Shown here piece by piece: positions 33,188 through 45,128 of a DNA stretch of 64,000 nucleotides. Source of the stretch: Cycas panzhihuaensis (taxonomy: Eukaryota; Cycadophyta); assembly GCA_023213395.1 (NCBI GenBank), contig CM041465.1:58721741-58785740 (forward strand). Direction: 5' to 3'. The stretch's first letter is position 1. Each line of letters starts with the position of its first letter. Both the position numbers and the translations under genes were made by a program. Under the pieces are notes generated by a model. That model had not been told where the DNA came from. It saw only the letters and a list, made by a program, of their open reading frames with translations, and made no database searches.

Positions 33188-35091
33188 GCGATCATGGTGG
33201 ATAAATCATGAGAACGTCGGCATGCCCATCCTTAGCTATCTGGAGATGTCGACAGAGGAGGACAGGGCGACCTTGAAGAGATGCGGCCTGTACAAGGCCC
33301 TGAGGACCCCCCAGTTCACATCAGATCAGCGGCTCCTAGTGGACATAGTGTCGCACTGGGATAGGAGGAGGCATGTGTTTCACTTGCCTCAGATAGGGGA
33401 CATTACTATCACCCCAGAGGATATTAGACGGATCCTAGGGGTGCCAGCGACAGGGAGACCCGTGAGACTGAGGATGCTGCCTAGCACCGAGGCAGCACAC
33501 AGGGAGGCAGCTCAGTTCCTCACGGGGACAGTGGCGGCGGAGGGAGCTCCTCCGCAAGGTACTCATGTCAGGGATTTCTTGGGTGAGGAATCTTATCTTG
33601 TTATGCATTCGCTGGATCTCCGGAAATGTAACTACTGTGGAGATCCTGTGGAGGATGGGTGGGCCTTGCAGTGGGTGCGAGGCCAGCGAGAGGATGGATT
33701 GGGCTACCCTAGTTGCGGCGAACCTCGTCACCCAACTAGATACCATTAGGAGATCGGGACGAGGAGGATTCTCATACAGCACGTTGCTGCAGTGCTGGTT
33801 CTTCGACCATTTTGCGATAGTGGCACCAGCAGGGGGCCATTCCCCATACCAAGGTGGGCCCCGATGGTCCATAGATGGCAGACGAGATTCTGGGGGATAG
33901 AGGACCAGGCCCATGTCCGCTGGTCGGTCGATGCGACATCGCTCGACCTCCTCACTCTGACAGACTACATAGCAGACCCATACAGAGCGGTGAGGTGGGC
34001 GAGTGATGACGGAGCAGGAGGGGCAGGAGCACCCGTCGATGATGACAGCGACGATGACGATGATGATGGGGGCGATGACAGTGATGACAAGGGAGATGGG
34101 GCTAGCCCATCATGACCTGCAGGAGAGGCAGGTCCATCACAGCCATCTGAGGATGCAGCAGGACCATCCGGGGCTGCCACAGGAGGGGCAGGCCCATTAG
34201 GAGCTGCCGAGACGAGCAGGGCAACCGAGACCAGAGGGCGCAGGCTTCTGATTGTGAGGAGATCCGGAGAGGCAGGGTCGAGCCAGTCCCTGCTAGAGAT
34301 GAGGCAGAGGCAAAGGATGTGCCAGAGGATGAGGCACCAGCAGCTGGCGGAGAGCCAGGGGAGGGAGACGTCGCCCGAGCAGAGGATCCGGTGGCCACGG
34401 CAGGTGAGACCCAACCGTTTCCTTAGTCGTTTGACATCTAGATAGATTTTGATTTCATTTTATGATATGCATCAAGGATACACACTGACGCATGGCATGT
34501 TGCATTGATAGGTGTAACAGAGGTCCAGCGACTGGTCGAGGACATGGTGAGGGAGTTATTCCGTCAGGTCTACGCAGAGGAGCAACCGCCCATCCAGGGA
34601 GAGGATGCGCCCAGATCGGCGGGAGCCTACATGCAGGCATTCGCCCCATTGGTGAGAGTGAGAGACATCTGGGCTGCAGAGACCCAGGAGCACATGGCAT
34701 TCCGGCGGCATTGCGGCGAGCTTGACGTGACCAGGCGGCGAGATGAGTCATGGACGGATCCAGGCCTTGGAGGCTCAGGCGGGCAGAGGAGATACAGGAG
34801 CAAGACTCGCCTAGGGCCCCAGAGGAGAGCCTTAAGGCATTGGAGGAGAGGTTTAGAGCTATCGAGGAGGGACTCCGAGGCGAGAGGGTCCGCTACGACC
34901 AGCTGGTGGCGCAGATGGTCTTAAGGTCGAGCAGGAGCCGCTCACACACACATACGGTGGCTACGACTCCGAGACAGCCTCAGGACGAGGAGAGCGAGGC
35001 AGGCAGCTCGCGGAGGCCTAAGAGGAGCCTCGCAGGGATGTGGTCCCTGGGAGAGGGTCACATGCACCGGGGATGGGACCCCGGATCGTGA
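33188..35091 (+). pseudogene. Antisense plant-mobile-domain-like gene inside E1
   Basis: The first exon part (to about 33640) has WWINHENVGMPILSYLEM, LRTPQFTSDQRLLVDIVSHWD, THTFHLP-like RHVFHLPQIGDITITPEDI and RRILGVPATGRPV. This is the opening of plant mobile domain (aminotransferase-like PMD) proteins. A frame change leads to LLQCWFFDHFAIV, and another to PRWAPMVHRWQTRFWG. An acidic Asp-rich tail follows near 34030-34100, then a Pro/Glu/Ala-rich stretch. After an intron the last exon gives VTEVQRLVEDMVRELF and a coiled coil (LKALEERFRAIEEGL). At least four frameshifts make it a pseudogene. It is transcriptionally opposite to E1. The PMD role in transposons is not known. Confidence 0.75.
34404..34511 (+). 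other. Intron of the antisense PMD-like gene
   Basis: A 108-bp T-rich stretch begins GTGAGAC after GGCAG and ends TTGATAG. Reading the acidic frame before it (ending PVATA plus one base) into GVTEVQRL after it keeps phase 1, so the splice joins two protein-like segments in frame. Confidence 0.6.
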
Positions 35092-35811
35092 TGATGTGAG
35101 GCTAGGAGGCACATATATATGATTTTGACGGGAAAGCGCGGGCCTCCAGGGGGTCATATGTAGACTTACATGATTGTACTCCCCCTGCAAGGATCCCAGC
35201 TTCCCACATATATGATGTACTATGACATTTTTGATATATATATATACATGGGGTAATTGGAACCCCATTTTGGCATGAAATGGTGTACCATGTATGATAG
35301 AGGTAGCATGTATGATTTACTTTGCATGAATGATTTATATGTTGTAAATGTTTGCATGTCATAAATATTTGTATGTTGATATGTAAATATGTGAATGTAT
35401 AAATGCATATATTTTGTTGTAAAGTTTTGTAAATATGCAGGTGTTTCCTTCCATGTATGGCCATATGTCTAACAGGAGCACACACATCCACCGTGAGCAG
35501 AGGTGATAGAGAGGTGTGAGGTTAGAAGATAGGGTGACATGCACGTCCACAGAGGAGCATAGCGGAATATGCGAAGGAAGCGACAAGCACGAAAAGGGGA
35601 GTAACGATACTCCATAGCATCGTCCTAGTTTGGGGGATGCCTAAAATAGGAAGACAAAGGTTCCCAAGAGTATACAGGAACGCAGGTTCTGCGGGAGGAA
35701 CCAGAAAAAGGAACAAGAGTCCACCTTGAATTGCCATTCAACCCACGGTGGGGAGGAATGGGGACAATTCAAGATGGTAGTTTAGGCTCATTTCGGAGCA
35801 GGGCGAAGAGA
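35092..35811. other. Non-coding stretch between antisense gene and integrase end of E1
   Basis: It holds the putative 3' untranslated region of the plus-strand gene (AT-rich, ATAAAT motifs near 35362 and 35400) and, on the other strand, the region downstream of the integrase stop. No coding was recognised. Confidence 0.5.
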
Positions 35812-36895
35812 TCACGCGTAGAACTTCTTGAGGAATTTCCCGTTGACCGCTTTCTCAAATTCCAAGCCGTCTAAGGTGGCGATCCTGTATGCGTCGTTAT
35901 CGAGGCTTTCGAGAACGACGAAGGGACCTACCCACTTGGGCCCGAATTTGGCCAAGCGATCGTAAAGATACTCTAATTTGAGGACGTGGTCCCCAGGACA
36001 CAAAGGACGGGCACGAAGGTGTTTATCGTGCATCTTTTGCAAACGGGCTTTCGAAGCGAGGTTCGCTTGATAAGCCGCTAAGCGCTTCTCATCCAGGGCT
36101 TCGAGGTCTAGGAGACGAGCATGGCGAGTAGACTCCTCATCGATGAGGCCTCGAAGGGAAACCCGAAGAGAAGGGACCTCCACTTCCAACAGAAGTATCG
36201 CTTCGATCCCGTAGACTAGCGAGAATGGGGTCATCCCGGTAGTCGTCCGAATAGAGGTGCGATAAGCCCATAGAGCGGAAGGGAGCTGGATATGCCAGTC
36301 TCTTTGAGACTGAGCAATGGTTTTCTTCAAGATGCCAATGAGCATTTTGTTGAAAGATTCAATTTGCCCGTTGGCTTGGGGGTAATAAGGGGATGACGTC
36401 TTGTGCGAGATTTTGAATTTCTCACACAATTCGTCCATTTCCTTATTACAAAAGGGAGTTCCATTATCCGTAATTAGGATGTCTGGAATTCTGAAACGAC
36501 AGATAATATGCTGGTAGACGAAAGTGGCTATCGTCTTGCCAGGGGTAGTGGACAGGGGGATCGCCTCTGCCCATTTAGTGAAGTATTCGGTAGCGGTTAG
36601 GATATATTTATGTTGTGCGGAAGATGGTGGTGATATAGCCCCAATGAGGTCTAAACCCCATTGGGAAAAGGGCCATGGAGACACGATAGGGTGCAGTGCC
36701 TCGGAAGGTATGTGAGAGACGTTGGCATGCTCTTGACAATGCTGGCATCTAAGGGCGCAAGCGTGGGCATCCTTGAACAAGGACGGCCAGTAATAGCCCA
36801 TGCGGAGGATCCTTTGGGCCATGGATTGGCCCCCAAAGTGGCCCCCACAAATGCCATGGTGGCACTCGCGGAGTATTTGGTCCGCTCCGAGCGAT
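35812..36895 (-). pseudogene. Integrase of E1
   Basis: The 336-codon open stretch 36822-35812 is preceded in the same frame by ECHHGICGGHFG, giving an HHCC zinc finger with CQHC downstream. The core has GLDLIGAI (D58 of the open stretch), ITDNGTPF (D119) and NGQIESFNK (E155), an intact D,D-35-E triad. The C-terminal domain has GPFVVLESLDNDAYRIATLDG. A one-base shift near 36885 separates it from the upstream polyprotein. This is the longest intact gypsy domain in the window. It would insert the cDNA into the genome. Confidence 0.93.
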
Positions 36896-37684
36896 GCAAC
36901 AAGGTGATCCCATCGAAAGATCTCTTGTACAACACCCCGTCCACGAGGAGGTGTTGCCTAGCAGTGGTGCGGATATGCGACCTAACTTTGTTGCTGGCTT
37001 CGGGGCGATATTCTTGCTGAGTCAAATATCGCACAATGTCGCCATACCACTCGCTATCGGCGAGTGGGTGAGGAGGAACATCCTGGACGGTCATAATGGA
37101 CTCGTCCGGGAAGGAGTCGTCAACGGGGATGCCACTCTCGTTGGGAATGGCAGCATTAGCTAACTGTTCCGCTACTATCATCCCCTTCTTCGACTTCCTA
37201 TTGACGACCTGCAAGTCGAATTCTTGAAGCAGGACGGCCCAACGTCCCGTCCTACCTGTCAAATCTGAACGGGTAAGTAAGTAACGCAAGGGATCGGATT
37301 AAACGATCACCTTGGTCGTATTGCCGAGCAGGTAATGCCGAAATTTCTTGGTCGTATGGACCAAGGAGAGGCATTCCTTTTTGGTGGGGGGATAGTTCAA
37401 TTCAGCGGCAACGAGAGTGCGGCTAATGAAATAAATGGCCCTCTCTGTTCCTGAGTCATCCTCCTGCGCGAGCATTGTGCCCAGGGATTATCGGTTCTTA
37501 GGGTGTATAGGATGAAGGGCCTATCGAAGCGAGGAGGTGCCAGCGTAGGGGCAGAGATGAGAGCTTCCTTGAGCCCTACGAAGGCCTTTTGGGTCTTGTC
37601 CGACCAGACAAAAGAGGCTCCTTTCTTCAATAGTTTCGTAAGAGGTTTGGCGTTTATGGTAAAATCTGCCAAAAAATGCCTCAA
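36886..37684 (-). pseudogene. RNase H (RT-linked) and connection domain of E1
   Basis: 37684-37397 gives FLADFTINAKPLTKLLKKGASFVW, SDKTQKAFVGLKEAL and RFDRPFILYT, the RT connection. RNase H proper continues in shifted frames: an LLAQEDD.GTERAIY-like block near 37450, then NYPPTKKECLSLV, then LLTRSDLTGRTGRWAVLLQEFDLQ at 37289-37210. The end reads LADSEWYGDIVRYL and GVLYKRSFDGI before integrase. At least two frameshifts are present. Confidence 0.85.
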
Positions 37685-38525
37685 GAAACCAAGCCTACCT
37701 AGGAATGACTTAATTTGTCATTGGGTCTTAGGCGGTGGCATGTCAAGGATTGCCTTGACTTTTTCCGGATTGATTTAGATTCCTTGTTGAGACACGAGGA
37801 AACCAAGGAGTTTGCCCGAAGTAACGGCAAACACGCATTTCATCGGGTTTAAACTAACGTGGTACTTGCGGCATCTTGCGAAGATGGCACGCAAGTCAGA
37901 AAGATGATGGGCTCTGGAACGGGAAAGGCCCATCATGTCGTCCATGAAGACCTCCATCGTATTATTGATGAGGTCGTGAAAGATAAAGTGCATGGCCCTC
38001 TGGTAGGTAGCCCCTACATTTTTGAGACCAAAGGGCATTCCCTTGTAGGCAAAGGTACCCCATGGCGTCGTGAAGGCCGTCTTATGACAATCTTCGGGAG
38101 AAATCTGGATCTGGTTATAGCCGGAGAAGCCATCCATCAGGGACATAACTTTGAATCCAGTCGTACGATCGATTATTTGATCGATGAAAGGAAGAGGAAA
38201 GTTGTCCTTAGGGCAAGCGTTATTTATGTCGCGAAAATCGACACAAATACGAATGGTCCCGTTCTTTTTAGCAACGGGAACGATATTCGATACCCACTTG
38301 GGGTAATCGATGGAGGAGATAAGTCACGCCTCGAAGCTTCTCGGCTTCCATCTTAAGCGGTGAAAGCTTTGGGTGAAGGGGACGCTGCTTCTGACGCACG
38401 GGGCAAGCGTCAGGGAAGGTCGTAAGGTTATGCACAATGATGGAGGGGTCAATGCCCTTCATGTCTGAGTATTCCCACGTAAATACATCGCAGAATTCCC
38501 AGAACAGGAGGGTGTATTCCCTCAC
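37685..38525 (-). pseudogene. Reverse transcriptase of E1
   Basis: 38525-38340 reads FTWEYSDMKGIDPSIIVHNL, the start of Tat-type RT. After a frame change come YPKWVSNIVPVAKKNG and CVDFRDINNACPKDNFPLPFIDQIID. The ORF 38146-37775 has SLMDGFSGYNQI (first catalytic Asp), KGMPFGLKN and VFMDDMM (both palm Asp present). A stop follows GFLVSQQGI. The catalytic residues are intact although the frame is broken. Confidence 0.92.
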
Positions 38526-39365
38526 CTCGTCAGGGGTGCACTCCGCTCCTACCTTGATGACCCTATCTGGGGCAAGGACTATGTCCTAGGTTGCCCCCAT
38601 GCACATGGCATTCCCCTCCTCGAAATGGAGGGGGGCAAGATCAACTGGAAGGGAGGAACCGGAAGAGGGGATTGGGTCAGCTAATGTGGACCCAATCGCT
38701 AAGACCTTCTGGTGGCCAAGCTTGTGGTGACCAGGAGGCAAAATCGGCATGGAACCTCTTAGTGTTCCAGCAAAGCCTCGTCGTCTTCGAAGTAGTCTAC
38801 CCCATCGATGGCCTGACTTCGAATGGGTGAGGCGAGGGATGGCATGGGAGCGATAGGACCGGTATGGCCTGAAGACTGCCCGTCATCCGCAAGGGACTCC
38901 GAAGGGGAGTCAAGGAGGCCCCTCGTAAAAAGCAAGAGGGGAACTCTCAACATCGTCACCTACGGGAGGCGACGGGATGGAAGCACCAGGAACGCGATGA
39001 TCAACATGTGCAATGTCATGTGACATGTGAAAGTGACCCGGCTCTACAACAAAAGAGGTCCTAGAAGGGAGCCTAGGGCTAGGAAGATGCCCCACACTGG
39101 TGCGTAGGAATGAGACTGGGTGAGGACGGTCCTCGTCCTCACTATGGGATCCGTCATCATCAAACACGGCAACATACCCATAGCTCCTGACACCAATAGG
39201 AGCAAAACGCATCAAGCTAGGGGAAGAAGACGCGGGACTTTCTTCTCGGTAGGAGGAATCAGGGATTCCAATGGAGCAAGCTGAGGCATGGTCAGAAGGG
39301 CGTTTGTTTCCCTTCGTATGGCCATGGCTTGCCTGGGTGGGAGGCCTAGCTGGTTTGGCGAGCGA
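38526..39365 (-). other. Protease-RT linker of E1
   Basis: The open frame 39446-38910 continues the protease frame into a low-complexity Ser/Pro/Asp-rich linker (VAVFDDDGSHSEDEDRP). From 38910 to 38526 no clear motif is visible. Confidence 0.6.
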
Positions 39366-39695
39366 TCTCTCGCAGAGGACAACTTTCATTTGTCCATTAT
39401 GGACAAATTTAAGTTGCCCCCAATGAGTGGAACACACGGCTCCCATTTGGTCAAGCCATGGTCAGCCCAGAAGCAAGTTGTAATCAACATCGACATCGAG
39501 GACGATGATGTCGGTAACGACAGTCTTGTCCTCGAGGGTAAGGGGTATCGAGACAGATCCTAAAGGAGTCTTCTCGGTACCATCATAACCCTAACAACAC
39601 CATGGAACAGGTTCCAAGGCGGAAACGCCAAGCTCTTGCATAACGCGCAAGGGCATGGCGTTGACGGAAGAACCGTTGTCCACTCTGATTCTCAT
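39366..39695 (-). pseudogene. Aspartic protease of E1
   Basis: The frame reads RVDNGSSVNAMPLRVMQELGV, with DNG in place of D(S/T)G at the active site. Later come VTDIIVLDVDVDYNLLLG and PWLDQMGAV, the flap-to-end blocks of Tat protease. Two stops (in WCC.GY and LLG.PWL) are single changes from sense codons. It continues in frame into 39446-38910. Confidence 0.85.
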
Positions 39696-40311
39696 AGCGT
39701 GCAATCGGGAGTATCTATGGTAATGGTGAAAGGGAAGTTCCATTGGTGTTCCCTTCCACTGGATGCGGGAAGATCTCTGGGGTCAAAGGAGATAATGGGT
39801 TCATCGCTTGGGGTCATACCCAAGGCATGAACGGACGCGTCATTCGATCCAAGAGCTTCCAGGAGGAGCGCTCGTTACTCCGGGCAACTTCTCAAGACAT
39901 CCATGATGGACATCCCGTCGGCCACAGTAAGAAGCTCTTCAACTACGAAGAAAGGCTTACCCCTCCCTGTGGGTTGGGTAAGGGCTCTCCTAAAGTTGAA
40001 TCGCCCGTGGCGTACGGGAATAGTCTTGGGAAGTACGGGAATCTCTAGAGGAGTAGCTTCCGGAGGAGGATCAAGCTGCGAGGTAGACGCGGAGGCACCA
40101 GTTGCCTCCCTTGCAGCTTGAGACCGCGTTAATGCATGAAGAGGAGTGGTCTCGAGCATTTGGATCACCTTCTTTCCCTTGTTACGGGACCGCAAGGTGA
40201 TGGAACGCGACGGTCGGGGGATCACGAAGAGGAAGGCGACCTCTGCACACCCTTCCCTCTACCACGCAAAGGGCGGGGATCGGGAGACCTATCCTGATTC
40301 CGGCTGTTCCT
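39696..40311 (-). pseudogene. Gag-protease junction of E1
   Basis: The open stretch 40225-39875 has ITLRSRNKGKKVIQM, GRFNFRRALTQPTGRGKPFFVVEELLTVADGMSIMDVL. This basic-then-conserved block precedes protease in Tat elements. It is in a different frame from gag. Confidence 0.6.
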
Positions 40312-42363
40312 TTACTGGACATCGTGACCCCATTCCCCATGCTTGGGGAATGAGTCTCTATGAATGGGCTGATCGAGGTTAGGCCTCGATGTCTGCCTAG
40401 GGGATGAGTCGCGCGGCGGGTCGTCGTGTGGGTGTTGTGCCCGGCAACGCGAGTCGTCATGGAAACATTCTTCGTGGATGGAGCACCACCTCTTCTCAAG
40501 GGGAGGATCGGTCCTTCTTGCTTGAGAAGACTGGGTGTTTCCCCCTTTGGGGGGCATTGCACGAGAAGTCTGCTGGACAGGTTTATGGGAGGTTGGCGAT
40601 GAAGGAGATTGAAGTTTTAATTCCTTCATCGTGCGCTCGAATAAGCGAATGGCGGAGGTAAGGGGATCTAGGGTCCTCTCAGTCGGATGAGAGGTGGACC
40701 TAGCAGGCTGCGAAGGTTTGGTCTCCTTCGCTGGAGGAGGTGCCTCGTGACGTTGCGAGGGCTTAGGAGGTTTCTTGAGTCCCGCTTGGATCTCAATGGC
40801 CTCCAAAGCTAAACACCTCGTGATGGCGGAGTCACACGTGGTCGCCCCCATCTTGAGGACTTCCACATGTACTTCGGGGCGCAGTGCATTGACAAAGAGA
40901 TCCCTCTTCAACTCCTCAGGCAACGTGGCCTTAGTGGAGTGAAGAAGATCGTGAAAGCATTGCACAAAGTCACGGTTCATCTCATTGTGACCTTGTTTAA
41001 GCGACAGAAGCGCCTTCATTCCGCTTTCGAATGGGCGGGCTACGTCAAAATAGTTGACAAACTCGTCCACTAGTTGTTGGAATGAAGAGATCGAATGGGC
41101 AAGAAGGCGGTAAAACTACTTGAGGGCATCGCCCTGTAAGGACCGCGGGAATAGCTTCATAAGTATATGGTCGTAAGCCCAATAATCGATGCACGCCATA
41201 GAGAAGCTGCGTACATGCTTGGTTGGGTCTTGCGACGAAGTCCCGTCGAATTTGGGAACTTCAGGAGGGTGAGGCGGCAGGTTAGTCCTTAGCGCCTCAA
41301 CAGATAATGGCGTCAACCTATAGTCCACGAAAGGACGTGTCCTTGCTTAGGCTAATGGATCAACAACCGGCAAAGGAATTGATGGGGGTGGTAAACCCAT
41401 CCCTCCTTGGGAAAAGACCCCTTGTTGGAAAGGGGGCTGCGGGTAAAGGCTCTGAAAAGGAGGTGCGCTCCCTTGCGATGACGTGGCGACGGGAGTCGCG
41501 CTGGACGATGGAAGCGAGGGATGGGGGACCGGGTTTTGCCCATATGGGCCACCCGTAGGTGGCGCAACCCCATATGGGTGCAACGGGTCCACCCCGTAGA
41601 CAGGGAGATGGCTTCCCTTGCCTTGCCCCCAAGGTTGAGTAGTGTAACCTGGGGGCACGTAAAGAGAAGGACCACTAATTGGGTTTTGGATATATGTAGG
41701 AGTGGCTCCTACATGGCTAACGGCGGTGGCACTAGTAGGACCCCAAGGCCTACTAGGGAACGCATGCGTCACGTTCGGAGGTGACGCGTGCGTTTGGCTA
41801 GGGCATGGCATGCTAACCCTGAGTTGAGGGAAGGACACACCACGAACGGGTCTTGAGGATGTAGGACCATGGCTGGAAACAAGCGGCGCAACACTTGCCT
41901 TGGGAGCCAGGGTAGACACGGCATAGGACGTGTGTGCATGGGTAGAAGCATCAAGCGTTGTAGATGACGCAGGCATGGACGAAGAAGATGCTACGTTGCG
42001 CAGCATTTCTGCAAACCATCTAGGATGCGGCTGGCGGCGAGCCGCTCGAAAGTACTCGCTAAGCGCCTCGACCGCATCGACAGGAGGGGTATCCTCATAG
42101 CCATACGAGGTTGAAGGGACTTCAAAAGTAGGGGATCCTTCGGGGCGCCCCTCCTAAGGCTCGCCAGTGGGGTGGCGAGTCTCGTGAGGGTCTGAATCTT
42201 CTACTGCTTGGGCGGAAGGCTAAAAGTCATCCGGGTGGAAATGGTCATCTGGATAGTAGATGGAATCATCGCCCTCATGGGCAGATTCCAGAACAGATGA
42301 AGGGAACTCTTGAGTTCCTGAAGCCATGGGACGGTAGGCCCAATCGGACAGGTAACCTTCCAT
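40312..42363 (-). pseudogene. Gag of E1
   Basis: One frame runs from ATG at 42363 (MEGYLSDWAYRP) to 40312 with about four stops and no shift. The N-terminal third is Ser/Pro/Thr-rich. VPKFDGTSSQDPTKHVRSF and the GDALK.FYRLL block (Trp codon now TAG) start the Retrotrans_gag domain. It continues DEFVNYFDVARPFESGMKALLSL and CLALEAIEIQAGLKKP. The C-terminus has WCSIHEECFHDDSRC, a CX2H-HX4C-like finger common in Tat gag. The same frame is open upstream to 42456. Confidence 0.88.
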
Positions 42364-42617
42364 TGTCGAATCGGGGTTCGACGACGAAAGGGAACGAGAC
42401 GATTGGTCTTCTAACAACGGCGGCAAGCCTTGCAGGCGACACGAGAAACGTCGCATGCAACGCCTTCGCGAGCGTCGTTAGGAGAAGTAGAAAGGAAAGG
42501 CAAGAAAGCAATGCAAACACGTTGGGGCTGCCCAACTGGAAGACACGGGATGTGAAACTACCGAGAGGCAAGAACACCAACAAGAAGGGGAAGCGGATTT
42601 AGCTCCCTTACTGGTAG

Positions 42618-42636
42618 TCCCCAGTATGGTCGCCAG
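42618..42636 (-). other. Primer-binding site of E1
   Basis: The minus strand after the 5' LTR reads C then TGGCGACCATACTGGGGA. The leading TGGCGACC fits a tRNA ending GGUCGCCA (Arg-type is likely). This site type is usual for Tat elements and not for copia. Confidence 0.75.
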
Positions 42637-45125
42637 TGGAACGCTCCCTGCGGGGCGGTGATCCTACGTCTAGCAAAGGGATATAAAACACCACACTGAC
42701 TAGGCTAGGCAGCGAGGATCTCACCTCGCAGGACGTCCGTCTTGTGAGCACGGTTGAGGGTAAGGTGCCTGGTTGCTTCCAGGTAGCCGTGCAAATACGA
42801 GGCCTTCCTACCCTTCGGATGGTCGGGAAGGAAAGGGAAACCTCGCGCGTTACGGCTTCTCAAGGTAATGAGAAGGCAACGAGAGGGCAACAAAACCAAC
42901 ATGCAACGGGTGTGAAGTAAATCGTGGTACAGGAGGTACAAGATAAACGGGTGTTCTATTCCTATGTTATGTAAAGTAAAGAGACAGTGCGAGAAAGTAA
43001 ATGTAAAATAAAAGATTATTTCCCTTTTTCCTTTATGTTTCCTTATCTTTTACCTATCGGCAGTGCAAAAAGCAAGAATGATATAAGGGGAAAAACAAAG
43101 GAAAGCGAGGAATACTGGATCCGTGATTGAGGTTGAAGTGTGGATTCTCCTTCTTGGTTGCACTCCTTTCCTCTTTCCTCGCGCATGCAACGTTGATCAG
43201 CGGTGGTGAAGGGGTTCACTTACCTCCCTTGGAGATGGGAGAAGTAGATAAAATGGAAAGAGGAAAAAAGAAGTGAAGGGTAAAGGAGAGAAATACTGCA
43301 GTGAGAGCCGTCTCGCGCACCACCTCCTCAATGCGATCCTGCGGACAAGTAGAGAGAGAGCACCTTCCTCTCGGAGAGAGGCTCTGGCACGGCAAAGATA
43401 TATATATATATGGAAACGAAATCAACTAAGCTAAATAACTTGAGTTATGTGCTAGAACATAGCAAAAATGAAACAAAACTGTACGATAAGCATATACACT
43501 GTCATGCACCATAAAACATACTACATGGGACTGAGTATAGCCTCGGGATGGCTAACTCACCCATGGGAGGTCTCCACGGGGTTCGGGAAGGAAACGTTAG
43601 CGGGCAACAAGGTGAGACAGGTAGTGATGGGTTACCTACGCCAAGGGGAAAGCTCAAACCAACTCTCTTAGGCTTCCCTAGCCCCGTTTCCTAAGAAAGC
43701 GCAGATGGTAAAGGGAGAGAGGACAAGGGACGGAACCCTTGGGAAGAAGGACGGTAATGGGGGACGGAACCCTGCCTATCTCCCTCAAACCCTTATGTGA
43801 AACCCTTTACACTGGCTAACTCAGAAAAGGGTGGAAGAGATAGCTTAGAGGGAAAGGATGAATCTCAAGGAAATGCAAGGAAATACCCCCAATCTAGGGC
43901 AGCACTATAGGAACGCTATAACTAGCTAAGACCACTTTTATTGAATGACAAAGGAAATATCAAAGAAAGTGAATGCAAAGGGGGGAAAAGAGTTTGCTAG
44001 TAGAACAACAAAAAAGCAAGGAAAAAAGCACCAACAAGAAACAAGAAATACTTTGGATGAGAAAGGGCATGCATGCATGCACTTGGCCACTTGGAGCAGC
44101 AACAACAAACAATGTCTAGAGGCTGATTCTGAGTGTTTTTTGCATGAGTGTAGATGGGAGAAGCTCCATGCAAGTTGAGAGCTGAAAGTTGATCCTTGGA
44201 GTAGTCTTTTTAGTGAAGGAATCCCTTGGATCTTTGAGCATTTGTAAGGGAGAGTGGAACTTATTGTGGAGAAACGTGAGGGGCGTGATGGCCCTGACTC
44301 AGTGGTGGTAGCCCACTTCACCTCTGTCAAGCTGGCATGAAGTTCTTTGATTTCTGTGTCTTTTCCTTGTGTTTTTATGAAGAGTTGCTCTTGGAAATTT
44401 TTGAAAAAATGAGCCCAAGAATGATGCAAATGAATAAAAAAAAATCCTTTTATCTCTTGTTCACAGTAAGTGAACGTTGGGGACGTTGGGGCGCCTCGAT
44501 CAGATGCAGCCACGGCGGGTTGAAAACGTGGAAACTGTCGCGTGGTTCTCTTTTTTAAATTTTGAACAGTCGTACCGTGACAAACTCTACGATGCTGCCG
44601 AATCTGTGATCTTGCTTAGTTCTGGCGGTATCATCCTGAAATTTAAAAAGAGAAAAAATAAACAGAAAAATCCAATTTTGAGGTAAGATCAAAGGCTAAA
44701 TATGAATTACATCAGTTGGGGGAAGGCCCAGGCAGTGGGCAAGTACCCAAACAATGCAAAGAGCCCTAACTAAGGGTTAAACCGGACTTAGGAAGGACTG
44801 CAACATAAGCGACATGTTGTAACAAGAACAAACAAGCTGGCAGAAATAATCCCGGGAGACCGTGGAGACATCGTGAGTGGCTGTATGCCATACGGGGTGT
44901 CGCATTCGCTGAGGAATGCCCCCGCTGTGAGTCGTCATAGGCTGAAAGCGTGCCGTTAGGCACATGCATTATGAACAGGCAGACAAACAAATGCATGTAG
45001 GCAGGCATATGTCAATCAAACTACTCTAAATTACCTTAATTAACATAGGTAAGAAAAGTGAGAACATATACCTGAACAAACCTGTGATGATGCATCCCGA
45101 GTCCATTCCCAATAGTTGGGAAACA
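42637..45125 (-). repeat. 5' LTR of E1
   Basis: It is 2489 bp. The plus strand runs TGGAACGCTCCCTGCGG to TTGGGAAACA. It pairs with 28741-31268. Relative to that copy it has small deletions, often at CG-rich sites (for example near 43305 and 44580). Confidence 0.95.
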
Positions 45126-45128
45126 TTA

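Larger units (their letters stand above)
28741..45125 (-). mobile_element. E1: 16.4-kb Tat-type Ty3/gypsy element
   Basis: Two long LTRs (28741-31268 and 42637-45125) flank the internal region. On the minus strand the order is PBS, gag, protease, RT, RNase H, integrase, an antisense gene region, a second RNase H, PPT. Flanking 5-mers CCATG and TTATG agree at three of five bases, the mismatches being C-to-T. The pre-insertion sequence rejoins as the E7 PBS/LTR junction. GC content jumps sharply at both ends. The Tat assignment rests on gag type, PBS type, the extra RNase H and the antisense ORF. Confidence 0.92.

Noticed and set aside
34492-34751. Overlapping open frames on both strands around 33.4-35.1 kb
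   Set aside because: GC-rich sequence opens several frames at once. Only the plus-strand frames with PMD-like and coiled-coil content were kept.
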